A DNA stretch of 64,000 nucleotides from positions 1 through 64,000 of the forward strand of contig NZ_CACVBR010000019.1 in the NCBI RefSeq assembly GCF_902728265.1, given 5' to 3'. Made by a program: the position numbers and the translations under genes. Of this stretch, positions 1 to 8,181 are shown piece by piece (the first letter of the stretch is position 1; every line of letters begins with the position of its first letter). The notes under the pieces were generated by a model. It had not been told where the DNA came from and ran no database searches. It was given only the letters and a program-made list of their open reading frames with translations. Origin of the DNA: Chryseobacterium potabilaquae (GTDB lineage Bacteria; Bacteroidota; Bacteroidia; Flavobacteriales; Weeksellaceae).

Positions 1-237
1 CCGGTTTTAAAACCAGAATACTATCAAAAATCACTTCTTTAAAGGTTATACAATACATTAATAAAGTCATTTTTGATAGAAATATTAATAATATTAAAGT
101 TAGTATTATTTAAAATGCACAACGGGTAATACTATATAAATATTTCTATTAAGGTAAGAAATAATTTTTATGGATTTGACATTGCTATTTTATGAATATT
201 TTATTTTAACACTCTTTAACAAATAATTTTTATTTCT
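1..237. other. Non-coding start of window with two inverted repeats
   Basis: No open reading frame of note is seen here. Two inverted repeats are visible: an 11-bp perfect pair CTATCAAAAAT (21-31) and ATTTTTGATAG (69-79), and an 8-bp pair TAGTATTA (101-108) and TAATACTA (127-134). The first 14 bases also hold the 12-bp palindrome GGTTTTAAAACC (3-14). None is followed by a T tract, so I do not call a terminator. They could be operator-like sites for the downstream peptidase gene or chance in AT-rich DNA. Confidence 0.4.
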
Positions 238-245
238 TATTTTTG
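238..245 (+). promoter_or_regulatory. Bacteroidota -7 element (TATTTTTG) for the S9 peptidase gene
   Basis: TATTTTTG fits the Bacteroidota sigma-ABfr consensus TAnnTTTG and ends 19 bases before the ATG at 265. No clear -33 TTG is seen at the usual distance. Confidence 0.55.
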
Positions 246-264
246 TGGAATTTAATTTTATAAA

Positions 265-2403
265 ATGAAATTACATAGATTTTCTTTATTGATGCTTGCT
301 TTGGGTAATATAACATATGCTCAGACTCAACAATTCACCATGGCTGAAGCTGTCAATGGAATGAGAACTAATCTGGCAGTGAAAAATATTTCTCAGTTTT
401 CATGGTCATCAGATAGTAGATCTTATGTTCAGGCTGTTAAAGATGGGTATTTAATTACCGATTTAAAGACAAAGAAGCAAGACACATTGATTTCTCTGAA
501 TCAGTTAAACCGATATTTTTCCGAGGAAAAATTTAAAGTCATTCCACAGATTAAGTTCGTGAGTCATTCACAAGGTTATTTCAGTGCAAATAATACAATG
601 TTTTGGATTGAAAAATCTGGAAACGATTGGAAGGTTACCAATTCGAGTATTTTAGAGGAGAGTGCTACTAATGTAAAAGTCTTTGAGGATAATAAAACGG
701 TAGCTTTTACCGTAAAGAATAATCTTTATATTAATAGAGATGGAAATTTGACCTCTGTGACCAATGACTCTGATCTCAATATAATTAATGGACAAGCAGT
801 TCATCGAAATGAGTTTGGAATAGATACAGGAGTTTTTCCGGCTCCTAATTCTGAGAGTGTGGCATTTTATAGAATGGATCAAACGATGGTAGCAGATTAT
901 CCTATTATTGACTGGTCGGCAACACCTGCTGTTAATCAAAATATAAAATACCCAATGGCTGGGGAAGCTTCACATCAGGTTACCTTACATGTTTTTAATA
1001 TTAAAAGTGGCTCTACTACAGTTTTAAAAATTGAGGGAGAAAAAGATCAATATCTTACTGCTGTTACCTGGAGTCCTGATTCTAAATATATTTTTGTAGG
1101 TGTTTTAAATAGAGAGCAAAATCATATGAAGATGAATCAGTATGATGTAGCAACTGGAGATTTGGTAAAAACTTTATTTGAAGAAAAAGATGCCCAATAT
1201 GTAGAACCGCAACATTCTCTTATATTCTTTCCTAATTCTAATACAGATTTTATTTGGCAAAGCCAGAGAACAGGATACAATCATTTATTTCATTATAATT
1301 TAGAGAAGGGGTTGATTGCTCAGATTACTAAAGGTGATTGGGTAGTAACAGATGTTTTAGGTTTTAATGAAAAGAAAAAAGAAATTTATTTTACTTCGAT
1401 TAAAGAAACACCTCTGGAAAGACACCTTTATAAAATAAACTGGACAAATTTTAAAATGCAAAGGCTGGAAAATGAAGAAGGTGTTCATAATGGAATTTTA
1501 AGTAATGATGGAAATTACTTGTATGATGTATACAGCAATGCATTTACCCCAAGGATTTCTAATATTATTAATACAAACACATTGAAATATGATCGCATTC
1601 TGATGGGGGAAAATCCCTTGAAGAACTATCAAAGACCTGAGGTGAAAAATGTGACTCTTAAGGCGGATGATGGAACACCTTTGTATGGGAAGGTTATTCT
1701 TCCAACCAATTTTGATTCGAATAAAAAATATCCTGTGATTGTTTATTTATATAATGGACCTCACTTACAATTGGTAACCAACAATTTTCCTGCTTCGGGA
1801 AATCTATGGTATGAATATATGGCCCAACACGGATACATTATTTTTACAATGGATGGAAGAGGGTCTTCAAATCGTGGATTGAAGTTTGAGCAGGCAGTAT
1901 TCAGAAACTTGGGAACTAATGAAATGAATGATCAGATGAAGGGCGTTGAATATTTAAAATCATTACCGTATGTAGATGCCGGGAGGATGGGAATTCATGG
2001 TTGGAGTTTTGGTGGTTTTATGACTACAAGTTTTATGCTTCGTAATCCTGAAGTTTTCAAAGTAGGTGTAGCTGGTGGTCCTGTAATTGATTGGAAAATG
2101 TACGAAATTATGTATGGTGAAAGATATATGGATACTCCACAAGAAAATCCGGAAGGGTATGCTAAGGCTAATTTGTTGGATAAAGTTCAAAACTTGAAAG
2201 GAAAATTACTGATGATTCACGGAGCTCAAGATGATGTGGTGGTATGGCAGCATTCTATTAAATTTATAAAGTCGGCAGTTGATAATGGGGTTCAGATGGA
2301 TTATTTTGTTTATCCGGGACATCCACATAATGTAATGGGTAAAGATAGAGTGCATTTGATGCAAAAGGTGACAGATTATTTTGATCAATATTTAAAAAAA
2401 TAA
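265..2403 (+). CDS. Secreted S9 family peptidase (dipeptidyl/prolyl peptidase IV-like)
   Basis: This is a serine exopeptidase of clan SC that removes short N-terminal peptides, usually after proline, in the periplasm or at the surface. A signal peptide is seen at residues 1-19, ending at AYA-Q. A beta-propeller-like DPP IV N-domain covers about 80-450 and an alpha/beta hydrolase domain about 510-712. The nucleophile is Ser581 in GWSFGG, the acid is Asp656 or Asp657 in HGAQDD, and the histidine is probably His688 in the sequence YPGHPH. The N-domain has RNEF where DPP IV has a double glutamate, which resembles bacterial prolyl tripeptidyl peptidases, so the exact cleavage type is open. The length of 712 residues is normal. 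The gene stands alone, with its own -7 element and terminator. S9 membership is firm; substrate is inferred. Confidence 0.92.
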   Translation: MKLHRFSLLMLALGNITYAQTQQFTMAEAVNGMRTNLAVKNISQFSWSSDSRSYVQAVKDGYLITDLKTKKQDTLISLNQLNRYFSEEKFKVIPQIKFVSHSQGYFSANNTMFWIEKSGNDWKVTNSSILEESATNVKVFEDNKTVAFTVKNNLYINRDGNLTSVTNDSDLNIINGQAVHRNEFGIDTGVFPAPNSESVAFYRMDQTMVADYPIIDWSATPAVNQNIKYPMAGEASHQVTLHVFNIKSGSTTVLKIEGEKDQYLTAVTWSPDSKYIFVGVLNREQNHMKMNQYDVATGDLVKTLFEEKDAQYVEPQHSLIFFPNSNTDFIWQSQRTGYNHLFHYNLEKGLIAQITKGDWVVTDVLGFNEKKKEIYFTSIKETPLERHLYKINWTNFKMQRLENEEGVHNGILSNDGNYLYDVYSNAFTPRISNIINTNTLKYDRILMGENPLKNYQRPEVKNVTLKADDGTPLYGKVILPTNFDSNKKYPVIVYLYNGPHLQLVTNNFPASGNLWYEYMAQHGYIIFTMDGRGSSNRGLKFEQAVFRNLGTNEMNDQMKGVEYLKSLPYVDAGRMGIHGWSFGGFMTTSFMLRNPEVFKVGVAGGPVIDWKMYEIMYGERYMDTPQENPEGYAKANLLDKVQNLKGKLLMIHGAQDDVVVWQHSIKFIKSAVDNGVQMDYFVYPGHPHNVMGKDRVHLMQKVTDYFDQYLKK

Positions 2404-2410
2404 CAATATA

Positions 2411-2437
2411 ATCCGGCCAGCAAGGTCGGATTTTTTA
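2411..2437 (+). terminator. Rho-independent terminator after the S9 peptidase
   Basis: An 8-bp stem ATCCGGCC / GGTCGGAT with one G-U pair and a 5-base loop is followed by a run of T, starting 8 bases after the stop codon. Confidence 0.85.
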
Positions 2438-2540
2438 TTGTTAGGGTAAGTGGAATTCTTGTTTAAAATATAAATGAAATTTCATATATCATGACTCATT
2501 GTTCTTATCAAATATCAATGTTTTTGGATTTTATTAATTG

Positions 2541-2548
2541 TAATTTTG
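2541..2548 (+). promoter_or_regulatory. -7 element (TAATTTTG) for the LLM oxidoreductase gene
   Basis: TAATTTTG fits TAnnTTTG and ends 28 bases before the ATG at 2577. A TTG at 2524-2526 lies upstream, but the 14-base spacing is shorter than usual. Confidence 0.55.
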
Positions 2549-2576
2549 GAAATCTAAAAATTTAAAAAACTAAAAT

Positions 2577-3602
2577 ATGGAATTAGGAATAGGAATGTTT
2601 GGTGACTTGGCTTTCGATAGGGAGACTGGGAAATATAGAGATGCAGGGGTGAAAATTCATGAAATTCTTGAACAAGTGAAGCTTATGGATGAGGTGGGTA
2701 TAGATGTTTTTGCTATGGGAGAACATCATAGGCCTGACTATGCAATTTCATCTCCTGAAATCTTATTGGCAGCAGCAGCAAGTATTACAAAAAATATAAA
2801 ACTTGCAAGTGGAGTAACTGTTTTGAGTTCCTCAGAACCTGTAAAGGTATATGAAGATTTTTCGACATTGGATCTGATTTCGAATGGAAGAGCCGAAATA
2901 TTTGTTGGTCGTGGAAGTTTTATTGAGTCTTTTCCTCTGTATGGTTATTCTTTGGATGATTATGAGAAACTTTTTGAAGAGAAATTAGAGTTGTTACTAA
3001 AAATTAATTCTGAAGAAAATGTGACTTGGTCTGGCCAGCTAAGAGCCCCGATGAATAATCAAACGGTATATCCAAGAGCGAAAAATGCAGGCAAACTTCC
3101 AATATGGAGAGCTGTAGGAGGCACGCCTCAATCTGTTTTAAATGCAGCGCAATTAGGAATGCCTTTGGTGGTAGCAATTATTGGAGGAATGCCTATTCAG
3201 TTTAAAAGTTTGATTGAATTTTACAAACAAGAATATAAAAATGCTGGTCATGATATTGCTAATATGCAAATTGCAGTTCATTCACATACTTTTGTAAGCC
3301 ATGATCAAAAAGTGATAGATGGATATTTTCATAGTTATAAATCTCAAATGGATAGGATTGGATCTTCAAGAGGGTGGGCTCCCTATACAAAAATGCAGTA
3401 CGAGAGTGGAAGAGGTAAGGATGGGGCTTTGTTTATTGGGAATCCATCTGAAGTGGCTGATAAAATAGCATCCATAAAAGATCTTTTTGGGATTACTCGA
3501 TTCATAGGGCATATGGATGTTGGAGATCCTACGCATGATATTATGATGGAATCTATTAGATTGTTGGGTGAAGAAGTAAAACCGGTTATACAGGCTTTAT
3601 AA
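2577..3602 (+). CDS. LLM class flavin-dependent oxidoreductase
   Basis: This is a bacterial luciferase-like monooxygenase, a TIM-barrel enzyme that uses reduced FMN or F420 on an unknown substrate in the cytoplasm. The family signature is seen in the N-terminal GIGMFGD strand, the MGEHHRPDY segment (about residues 48-55), the GVTVLSSSEPV strand and RAEIFVGRGS near residue 110, with AVGGTPQS near 177. The 341-residue length is normal for the family. There is no signal peptide. The gene stands alone between the peptidase terminator and a long non-coding stretch, so context does not suggest a substrate. The fold assignment is strong; the reaction is unknown. Confidence 0.88.
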   Translation: MELGIGMFGDLAFDRETGKYRDAGVKIHEILEQVKLMDEVGIDVFAMGEHHRPDYAISSPEILLAAAASITKNIKLASGVTVLSSSEPVKVYEDFSTLDLISNGRAEIFVGRGSFIESFPLYGYSLDDYEKLFEEKLELLLKINSEENVTWSGQLRAPMNNQTVYPRAKNAGKLPIWRAVGGTPQSVLNAAQLGMPLVVAIIGGMPIQFKSLIEFYKQEYKNAGHDIANMQIAVHSHTFVSHDQKVIDGYFHSYKSQMDRIGSSRGWAPYTKMQYESGRGKDGALFIGNPSEVADKIASIKDLFGITRFIGHMDVGDPTHDIMMESIRLLGEEVKPVIQAL

Positions 3603-4135
3603 AAATTAACGGATAGTATTGCTAGATGAGATGAGGGTATATTTCATTCCGAAGTGCTTTTTAGGTAATAATAAAATCCTTGCGGGAGAGATTAGAAGGT
3701 GTGTTTTTTAGTTTATAATGTTAAATTTTAAAAATAATGAAGAAGGAGAATATCCCTATTTTATTAGATAAATTGTATTAAATGTTGATTGTGAATATGT
3801 ATAAAATGCATGTTAATAGTATTTATTTTCTTGTTTTTGAATATTATAGTTATTTTTGCAGAAAATTTTTCATGATTATTGCGGCCGTGATAAAAAAGTA
3901 ATATTGCTTTTGTAGACGTTAAATATTGTTTTGCTCTATTTTTATGGATATTTCTTTTATATAAAGGAGAAATTTATTAACTTTATGATTATAGTAGCGT
4001 GTTAATTATACTAATATTTAATTCTTTGTGGAATATTTTTAATGTATGATGGTCGAATGAGGTATAAGTTAGGGTTTTTAGAGTGATCTAAAAATGTCAA
4101 ATTGATAAATATTAAGAACTAAAACTAAATTAGCT
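3603..4135 (+). other. 533-bp non-coding leader region before the exopolysaccharide operon
   Basis: I see no gene here; the only small frame, at about 3736, has 14 codons. The region is very AT-rich and has a promoter-like pair at 3831-3858, leaving a predicted 5' leader of about 270 bases before the first operon gene. No riboswitch or strong hairpin was recognised. Such a long leader contrasts with the 7-30 base leaders inferred for most other genes in the window. Confidence 0.45.
3831..3858 (+). promoter_or_regulatory. Candidate promoter of the exopolysaccharide operon
   Basis: TTG (3831-3833), a 17-base spacer and TATTTTTG (3851-3858) match the Flavobacteriia -33/-7 pattern. It is the best match in the 533-bp gap, but it lies 277 bases before the first start codon. 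Confidence 0.45.
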
Positions 4136-6163
4136 ATGATGAGAAAAACAATTCTAACGCTTCTGTTCCTGAATTTTTTTTGTTTTTTCTTGGCACAAAG
4201 TACTAAAGCGTCCAATATTAACAGTAATGGGCTGAAGATATTAGTGTCAGAATATAAAATAATTTACAAAAAAATAAAAGGAACTGTAGAATCTTTACTT
4301 GCTCAAAAAGGACAACACTCAAATTCTGAAGATTGGAATCTTATTCTCAAGTCCGATAAAAGCCTTGCTTCAGTGAAGGCTAATAAATCAGAAGAAAAAA
4401 AAGATATTTTCAAAAAAATAAGACTCAATTGGATATCCGATATGGCATATAATTTTAAGCCAGGTATATTGGACGATGAGTTTTTCTTATATAGAGCTAG
4501 GATCTCGACGGGTATAGATTGGCTTGCTTTGGGGGAAGGTAGTTATAAAAATTATTATACAAGAAATGCTTTGGTTGCCAAGCAAAATGAAGTGGATGTA
4601 CTGGAGAATATTTTACAGAAAAATCAACTTAGCACCAAAAGCAAACAGATAGAGGTACAGCGTTTCTTTGATAATGAAAAACTAAAGGTAGTTTCCATGT
4701 ATCAGGATATTCTTGAAAAGCTTTATCATTTTAATGCCTTAGAAAAAGAGCATGGTTTGTTTAATGATGCTGAACTTGCTCTTTCTAAACATCAATTAGA
4801 TAAAATATCGATTGAGAAAAAATATCTAGAGACTAAGTATGGATATGGTAACAATTCATTTCAAAACTATACTTCTCTTTTGTATTCGGAGATGCCTGAT
4901 CTGCCTGCAGTTGAAAGTATTGATCTTGATTATATTATAAAAACAAAAGAACTCTCTTTACAATTGCAGAAAGATATGCTTAAAGAAAGGGAAAAAAATA
5001 GAAAGCAACTCGATGTAAGATTGAAGTTTAGATATAATTATTATGTTGCTGAAAAGAATTGGAATTTTGCTAGTGTCGGAGCAACCATTAACCTTCCTCT
5101 AACTTCAGAGAGTACAAAAAAAGCAGATGAATATATGATCAATGCAAAAGCAGATGAATTGAAAGACATGCGTTTGCTATATAAGAATACGCTTTATGAT
5201 CTGTATAGAGAATATTATGATGCAAAGAAGGAGATAGAAATTATGGAGAATAAAGTAAATTATTTTCAAGCTTCTTTATCTCTAAAATCGGCAGATGAAA
5301 ATAGCGATACTTTTAGCCCAGCCGGATATTTAAAAGATGCTGGAGGATTTATGGAAAATGAACTTAGTATCTTAGAAAAAAAGGCTGATTTATGTGATAA
5401 ATACCTTGCCTACATGATGTATGCTAATAACCAAAATCAAGAAAAAATGACAACCATTACTAATCCTGATAATGTGGGGAAAGATACCTATTTGTGGAGT
5501 AGTTTTTTTAATAATAATACGAATACTTATCTTATTAATCTACTTAATCATTGGCATATTACGAGAGTGTATGTGTCTGCGGGAAGTTCTACAAATCAAA
5601 CCAAATTGGCTGATTTTAGATCTCTTGCTCAAACGAATAATATTCAAGCATACAGACTTATAGGTGAAAACTCTTATGCAGCAACGGATAGTGGCTTTGT
5701 CAATCTTCAAAATGCCCTGATCGCTACAAAAAATATGGGATTTGAAGGGGTTCATTTGGATATTGAACCACATGTATTTCCTGATTATAAAGATAATGTA
5801 GAATTATATGCGCAGAGGTGGATTAATCTATTTACGAACTCCAAAGCTTGGTGCGATGCAAATAATATGCACTTGAGTGTGAGTGTGCCTATGCATCTTC
5901 CTTTGAGTGTAGCGACTGTATTGAGTCAAAATAATATATTAACTTATATCATGGCCTATGATTCATTAAGTTTGGATAAAAAACTAAATAAAACAGCAGA
6001 TATGAGGACTATTTTGGGAAGTAGTAATTTTGTTTGGGTATTTCGAATAAATGATTTTACAGATTTTAATGCTCTTCTCAGTGCCGAAACAACGGTTAGT
6101 GGAGCTGGTGTCACCCAAATTGGGTATTATGATTTATCACAAATGAATTTATTTAAGCCCTAA
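4136..6163 (+). CDS. TolC-like outer-membrane protein fused to a glycosidase-like TIM-barrel domain
   Basis: A signal peptide (residues 1-25) is followed by a long helical region (about 45-430) with alternating coiled-coil and strand segments, typical of TolC-type efflux proteins. Two beta segments can be seen (around FYRARISTGIDW and VGATINLPLT), as in the membrane strands of TolC halves. Residues about 440-675 form a different domain with TIM-barrel features. It contains FEGVHLDIEPH, with Asp542 and Glu544 placed like the DxE acids at the end of strand 4 in GH18-like glycosidases. The domain calls come from pattern reading only. The stop codon overlaps the next start (TAATG), so this is the first gene of a co-translated operon with an HlyD protein. 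I infer an exit channel for a polysaccharide with a hydrolase or binding domain at its C-terminus. Start choice: ATG 4136 or ATG 4139 are both possible. Confidence 0.7.
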   Translation: MMRKTILTLLFLNFFCFFLAQSTKASNINSNGLKILVSEYKIIYKKIKGTVESLLAQKGQHSNSEDWNLILKSDKSLASVKANKSEEKKDIFKKIRLNWISDMAYNFKPGILDDEFFLYRARISTGIDWLALGEGSYKNYYTRNALVAKQNEVDVLENILQKNQLSTKSKQIEVQRFFDNEKLKVVSMYQDILEKLYHFNALEKEHGLFNDAELALSKHQLDKISIEKKYLETKYGYGNNSFQNYTSLLYSEMPDLPAVESIDLDYIIKTKELSLQLQKDMLKEREKNRKQLDVRLKFRYNYYVAEKNWNFASVGATINLPLTSESTKKADEYMINAKADELKDMRLLYKNTLYDLYREYYDAKKEIEIMENKVNYFQASLSLKSADENSDTFSPAGYLKDAGGFMENELSILEKKADLCDKYLAYMMYANNQNQEKMTTITNPDNVGKDTYLWSSFFNNNTNTYLINLLNHWHITRVYVSAGSSTNQTKLADFRSLAQTNNIQAYRLIGENSYAATDSGFVNLQNALIATKNMGFEGVHLDIEPHVFPDYKDNVELYAQRWINLFTNSKAWCDANNMHLSVSVPMHLPLSVATVLSQNNILTYIMAYDSLSLDKKLNKTADMRTILGSSNFVWVFRINDFTDFNALLSAETTVSGAGVTQIGYYDLSQMNLFKP

Positions 6164-7206
6164 TGGAAATAGATTTCACTAAAAAAAATATTTCAGATCA
6201 TTACGATGAAAAACCATTGAAAAAACGAAAGTGGGATAGATGGCTTTATATCGCGATTTTATTAATACTTCTTTTTTCTCTTTTAAAATGGCTTATATCT
6301 CCTTGGATATTCAATTACGCTGATGGGTTTTTATTGCAAAATCAGTTTGATGTTAAATTTGCTAATGATATTCGTGTATTGGAATATAAAGTAAAGCAAG
6401 GACAGACCGTAAGAAAAGGAGATACGATATGTATTTATGAACTTTATTCCGATACAGATATGGGGAAAACGTTTATCCAAGATTCGATAAAATCAATAAT
6501 GGATGGACAGGGTTCAATAGAGAAGGGAATTGCATTGGATAACGAAATTAAAACGAAAGATCTTATTATCCAAGAATTGACTCAAAGGCTTGCCTTTTGG
6601 AAGAAGGAGAGAATCCGAAAGGAGAAGCTAGTTTATCTTAATTATATTACTCCTAATGAGCTTGCGAATGTAGATCGATCAATAGATGATGTTAATTTTC
6701 AGCTTCAGAGCCTAAAGGCTGAGGTTAGGGTGCTAAAAGGGCAGTATGGAGGCTTAACTGAAAATGATAATAAGAGAATATTACTGTCTCAGGAAAGAAA
6801 TAATATATTAAAAAAACAGCGTGTTTTTGTATCTCCTGTAAACGGTAAAATAGATCGGTTACGAATTCTGGAAGGGCAGGTATGTTACAAAGGAGAAATT
6901 GTAGCTTCTATTGTTCATTCCGGCTATTTTGTAAGAGCTTATATTGAATTAAGCGACCTGGATGATTTTAGTGAAAATGATATTGTGGCAATAAAGCTTC
7001 CTTATGGATTTAATAATACATTGAAGGGGAAGGTTAAGAAAATATATTATGTATCCGAGCTGAAAGATATTACACTAATGAATAAGTATATGAATGATAA
7101 CCAATACGGTGTTGTCGTTGATATTTCCCCGGAAGATGAGCGTACTTGGCAAAAAGTGAAAGTGAGTAACATACCCGTAAAGGTCAGAAAACTTAAATTT
7201 GATTAG
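6163..7206 (+). CDS. HlyD family periplasmic adaptor (membrane fusion) protein
   Basis: This links an inner-membrane machine to an outer-membrane channel. One transmembrane helix lies at residues 26-50 after a charged cytoplasmic N-terminus. The first half of a lipoyl-like domain is at about 66-95 (GQTVRKGD motif), a coiled-coil hairpin at about 115-205, the second lipoyl half at about 220-250 (SPVNGKID, then LEGQVCYKGE) and a beta-barrel-type domain after that. At 347 residues it is normal for the family. It starts inside the stop codon of the TolC-like gene and is followed after 3 bases by a zinc-ribbon gene. No ABC transporter is nearby; the operon instead has a GT2 synthase, so it likely serves polysaccharide export, much as Alg44 does in alginate systems. 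That role is inferred. Confidence 0.85.
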   Translation: MEIDFTKKNISDHYDEKPLKKRKWDRWLYIAILLILLFSLLKWLISPWIFNYADGFLLQNQFDVKFANDIRVLEYKVKQGQTVRKGDTICIYELYSDTDMGKTFIQDSIKSIMDGQGSIEKGIALDNEIKTKDLIIQELTQRLAFWKKERIRKEKLVYLNYITPNELANVDRSIDDVNFQLQSLKAEVRVLKGQYGGLTENDNKRILLSQERNNILKKQRVFVSPVNGKIDRLRILEGQVCYKGEIVASIVHSGYFVRAYIELSDLDDFSENDIVAIKLPYGFNNTLKGKVKKIYYVSELKDITLMNKYMNDNQYGVVVDISPEDERTWQKVKVSNIPVKVRKLKFD

Positions 7207-7209
7207 CAC

Positions 7210-8181
7210 ATGGCAGAAAGAATTATCAATATAAAAGATTTTACTGTTCTTCTTCTTGAAGATTCTATTGAAAATAATATTTTGCCTGAAGCGACATCTG
7301 CTGATATTTGGATTGTAAATCATAAGAGTGCATGGCATGTACTTCGTTTTTTAAAAAAAATAATACGTTCTTCAGATCCGAGAATTTATTTGAAGCCAGT
7401 TTTTCTCCAAAGAGAATTTAAAAGCTTTTATAAATTTAATAGAGAGTATAATCTGAAACAACTATGCGATGGCTATATAGAAAATTTGGATATTTCAAAA
7501 AATATAATTGGGATACAGCATATTTTTGATTTTATTTCTGAATTGAAGAAACGATCCGGCTCCTTGTATGAAAATAATAATGAACATTTTTGCCGAATAG
7601 CTTACTATTGTTATTCCCGCCAGAAAGATATTAAGATATTTGAAAGCCATGACTCTTTAACAGGTTATTCATATCCACGATTGGAAGCGCATTTTTCAGA
7701 TCGAAATGAAGCTTACTTAAAGGGAAGGAGGATTTTAAGAGAGGCACATAAAAATAATTTCTTAAAAAGAGAATATGTAGATACCACTCATATTTGCAAA
7801 AAATGTAATTCAGGTTTCTTGATTTATCGGGAATCATGTCCTAGTTGTGGGGGCCACGATCTACAAGTGAGATCCCTTATTCATCATTTTAGATGTGCGT
7901 ATGTGGGACCGGAGGATGAATTTAGAAAAGAGAACCATCTTTCATGTCCTAAATGCTCGGCACAGCTAAGGAACTTAGCTGTAGATTATGATAAGCCAGG
8001 TAAAATATTTTATTGTAAAAATGAGAAATGTGGCAAAGAGTTTCAAAAGCCTCTTATCGCTGTACATTGTGTAAATTGTAGTACTGAGCAGATGCCTTAC
8101 GAACTTAAAATTGAAAAAGTATATCAATATGAGCTTACTTCTGAAGCTATAAATGAAATTATAAATATAAAATCGTATTAG
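7210..8181 (+). CDS. TackOD1-type multi-zinc-ribbon protein of the exopolysaccharide operon
   Basis: This is a soluble 323-residue protein without signal peptide. The N-terminal 120 residues look like a degenerate alpha/beta receiver-like fold (LLLEDS, ADIWIVNH, IYLKPVFL). The C-terminal half carries cysteine pairs fit for several zinc ribbons: C196/C199 with C210/C213, C246/C249 with C269/C274, and C287/C290. I recognise this as resembling TackOD1 (thaumarchaeal output domain 1) proteins, a name given by others to a metal-binding output domain; the match is from memory. It sits between the HlyD gene (3-base gap) and the GT2 gene (stop and start overlap, TAGTG), so it is probably made in step with them. 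A regulatory role for the synthase, in the place of a PilZ protein, is an inference. Confidence 0.7.
   Translation: MAERIINIKDFTVLLLEDSIENNILPEATSADIWIVNHKSAWHVLRFLKKIIRSSDPRIYLKPVFLQREFKSFYKFNREYNLKQLCDGYIENLDISKNIIGIQHIFDFISELKKRSGSLYENNNEHFCRIAYYCYSRQKDIKIFESHDSLTGYSYPRLEAHFSDRNEAYLKGRRILREAHKNNFLKREYVDTTHICKKCNSGFLIYRESCPSCGGHDLQVRSLIHHFRCAYVGPEDEFRKENHLSCPKCSAQLRNLAVDYDKPGKIFYCKNEKCGKEFQKPLIAVHCVNCSTEQMPYELKIEKVYQYELTSEAINEIINIKSY

Noticed and set aside
3..14. Palindrome GGTTTTAAAACC at the window start
   Set aside because: Short A/T-rich palindromes are expected by chance in such DNA, and the flanking sequence beyond the edge is unknown.
652..939. 95-codon frame on the minus strand within the S9 peptidase
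   Set aside because: Antisense shadow of a well-supported gene, with no recognisable domain.
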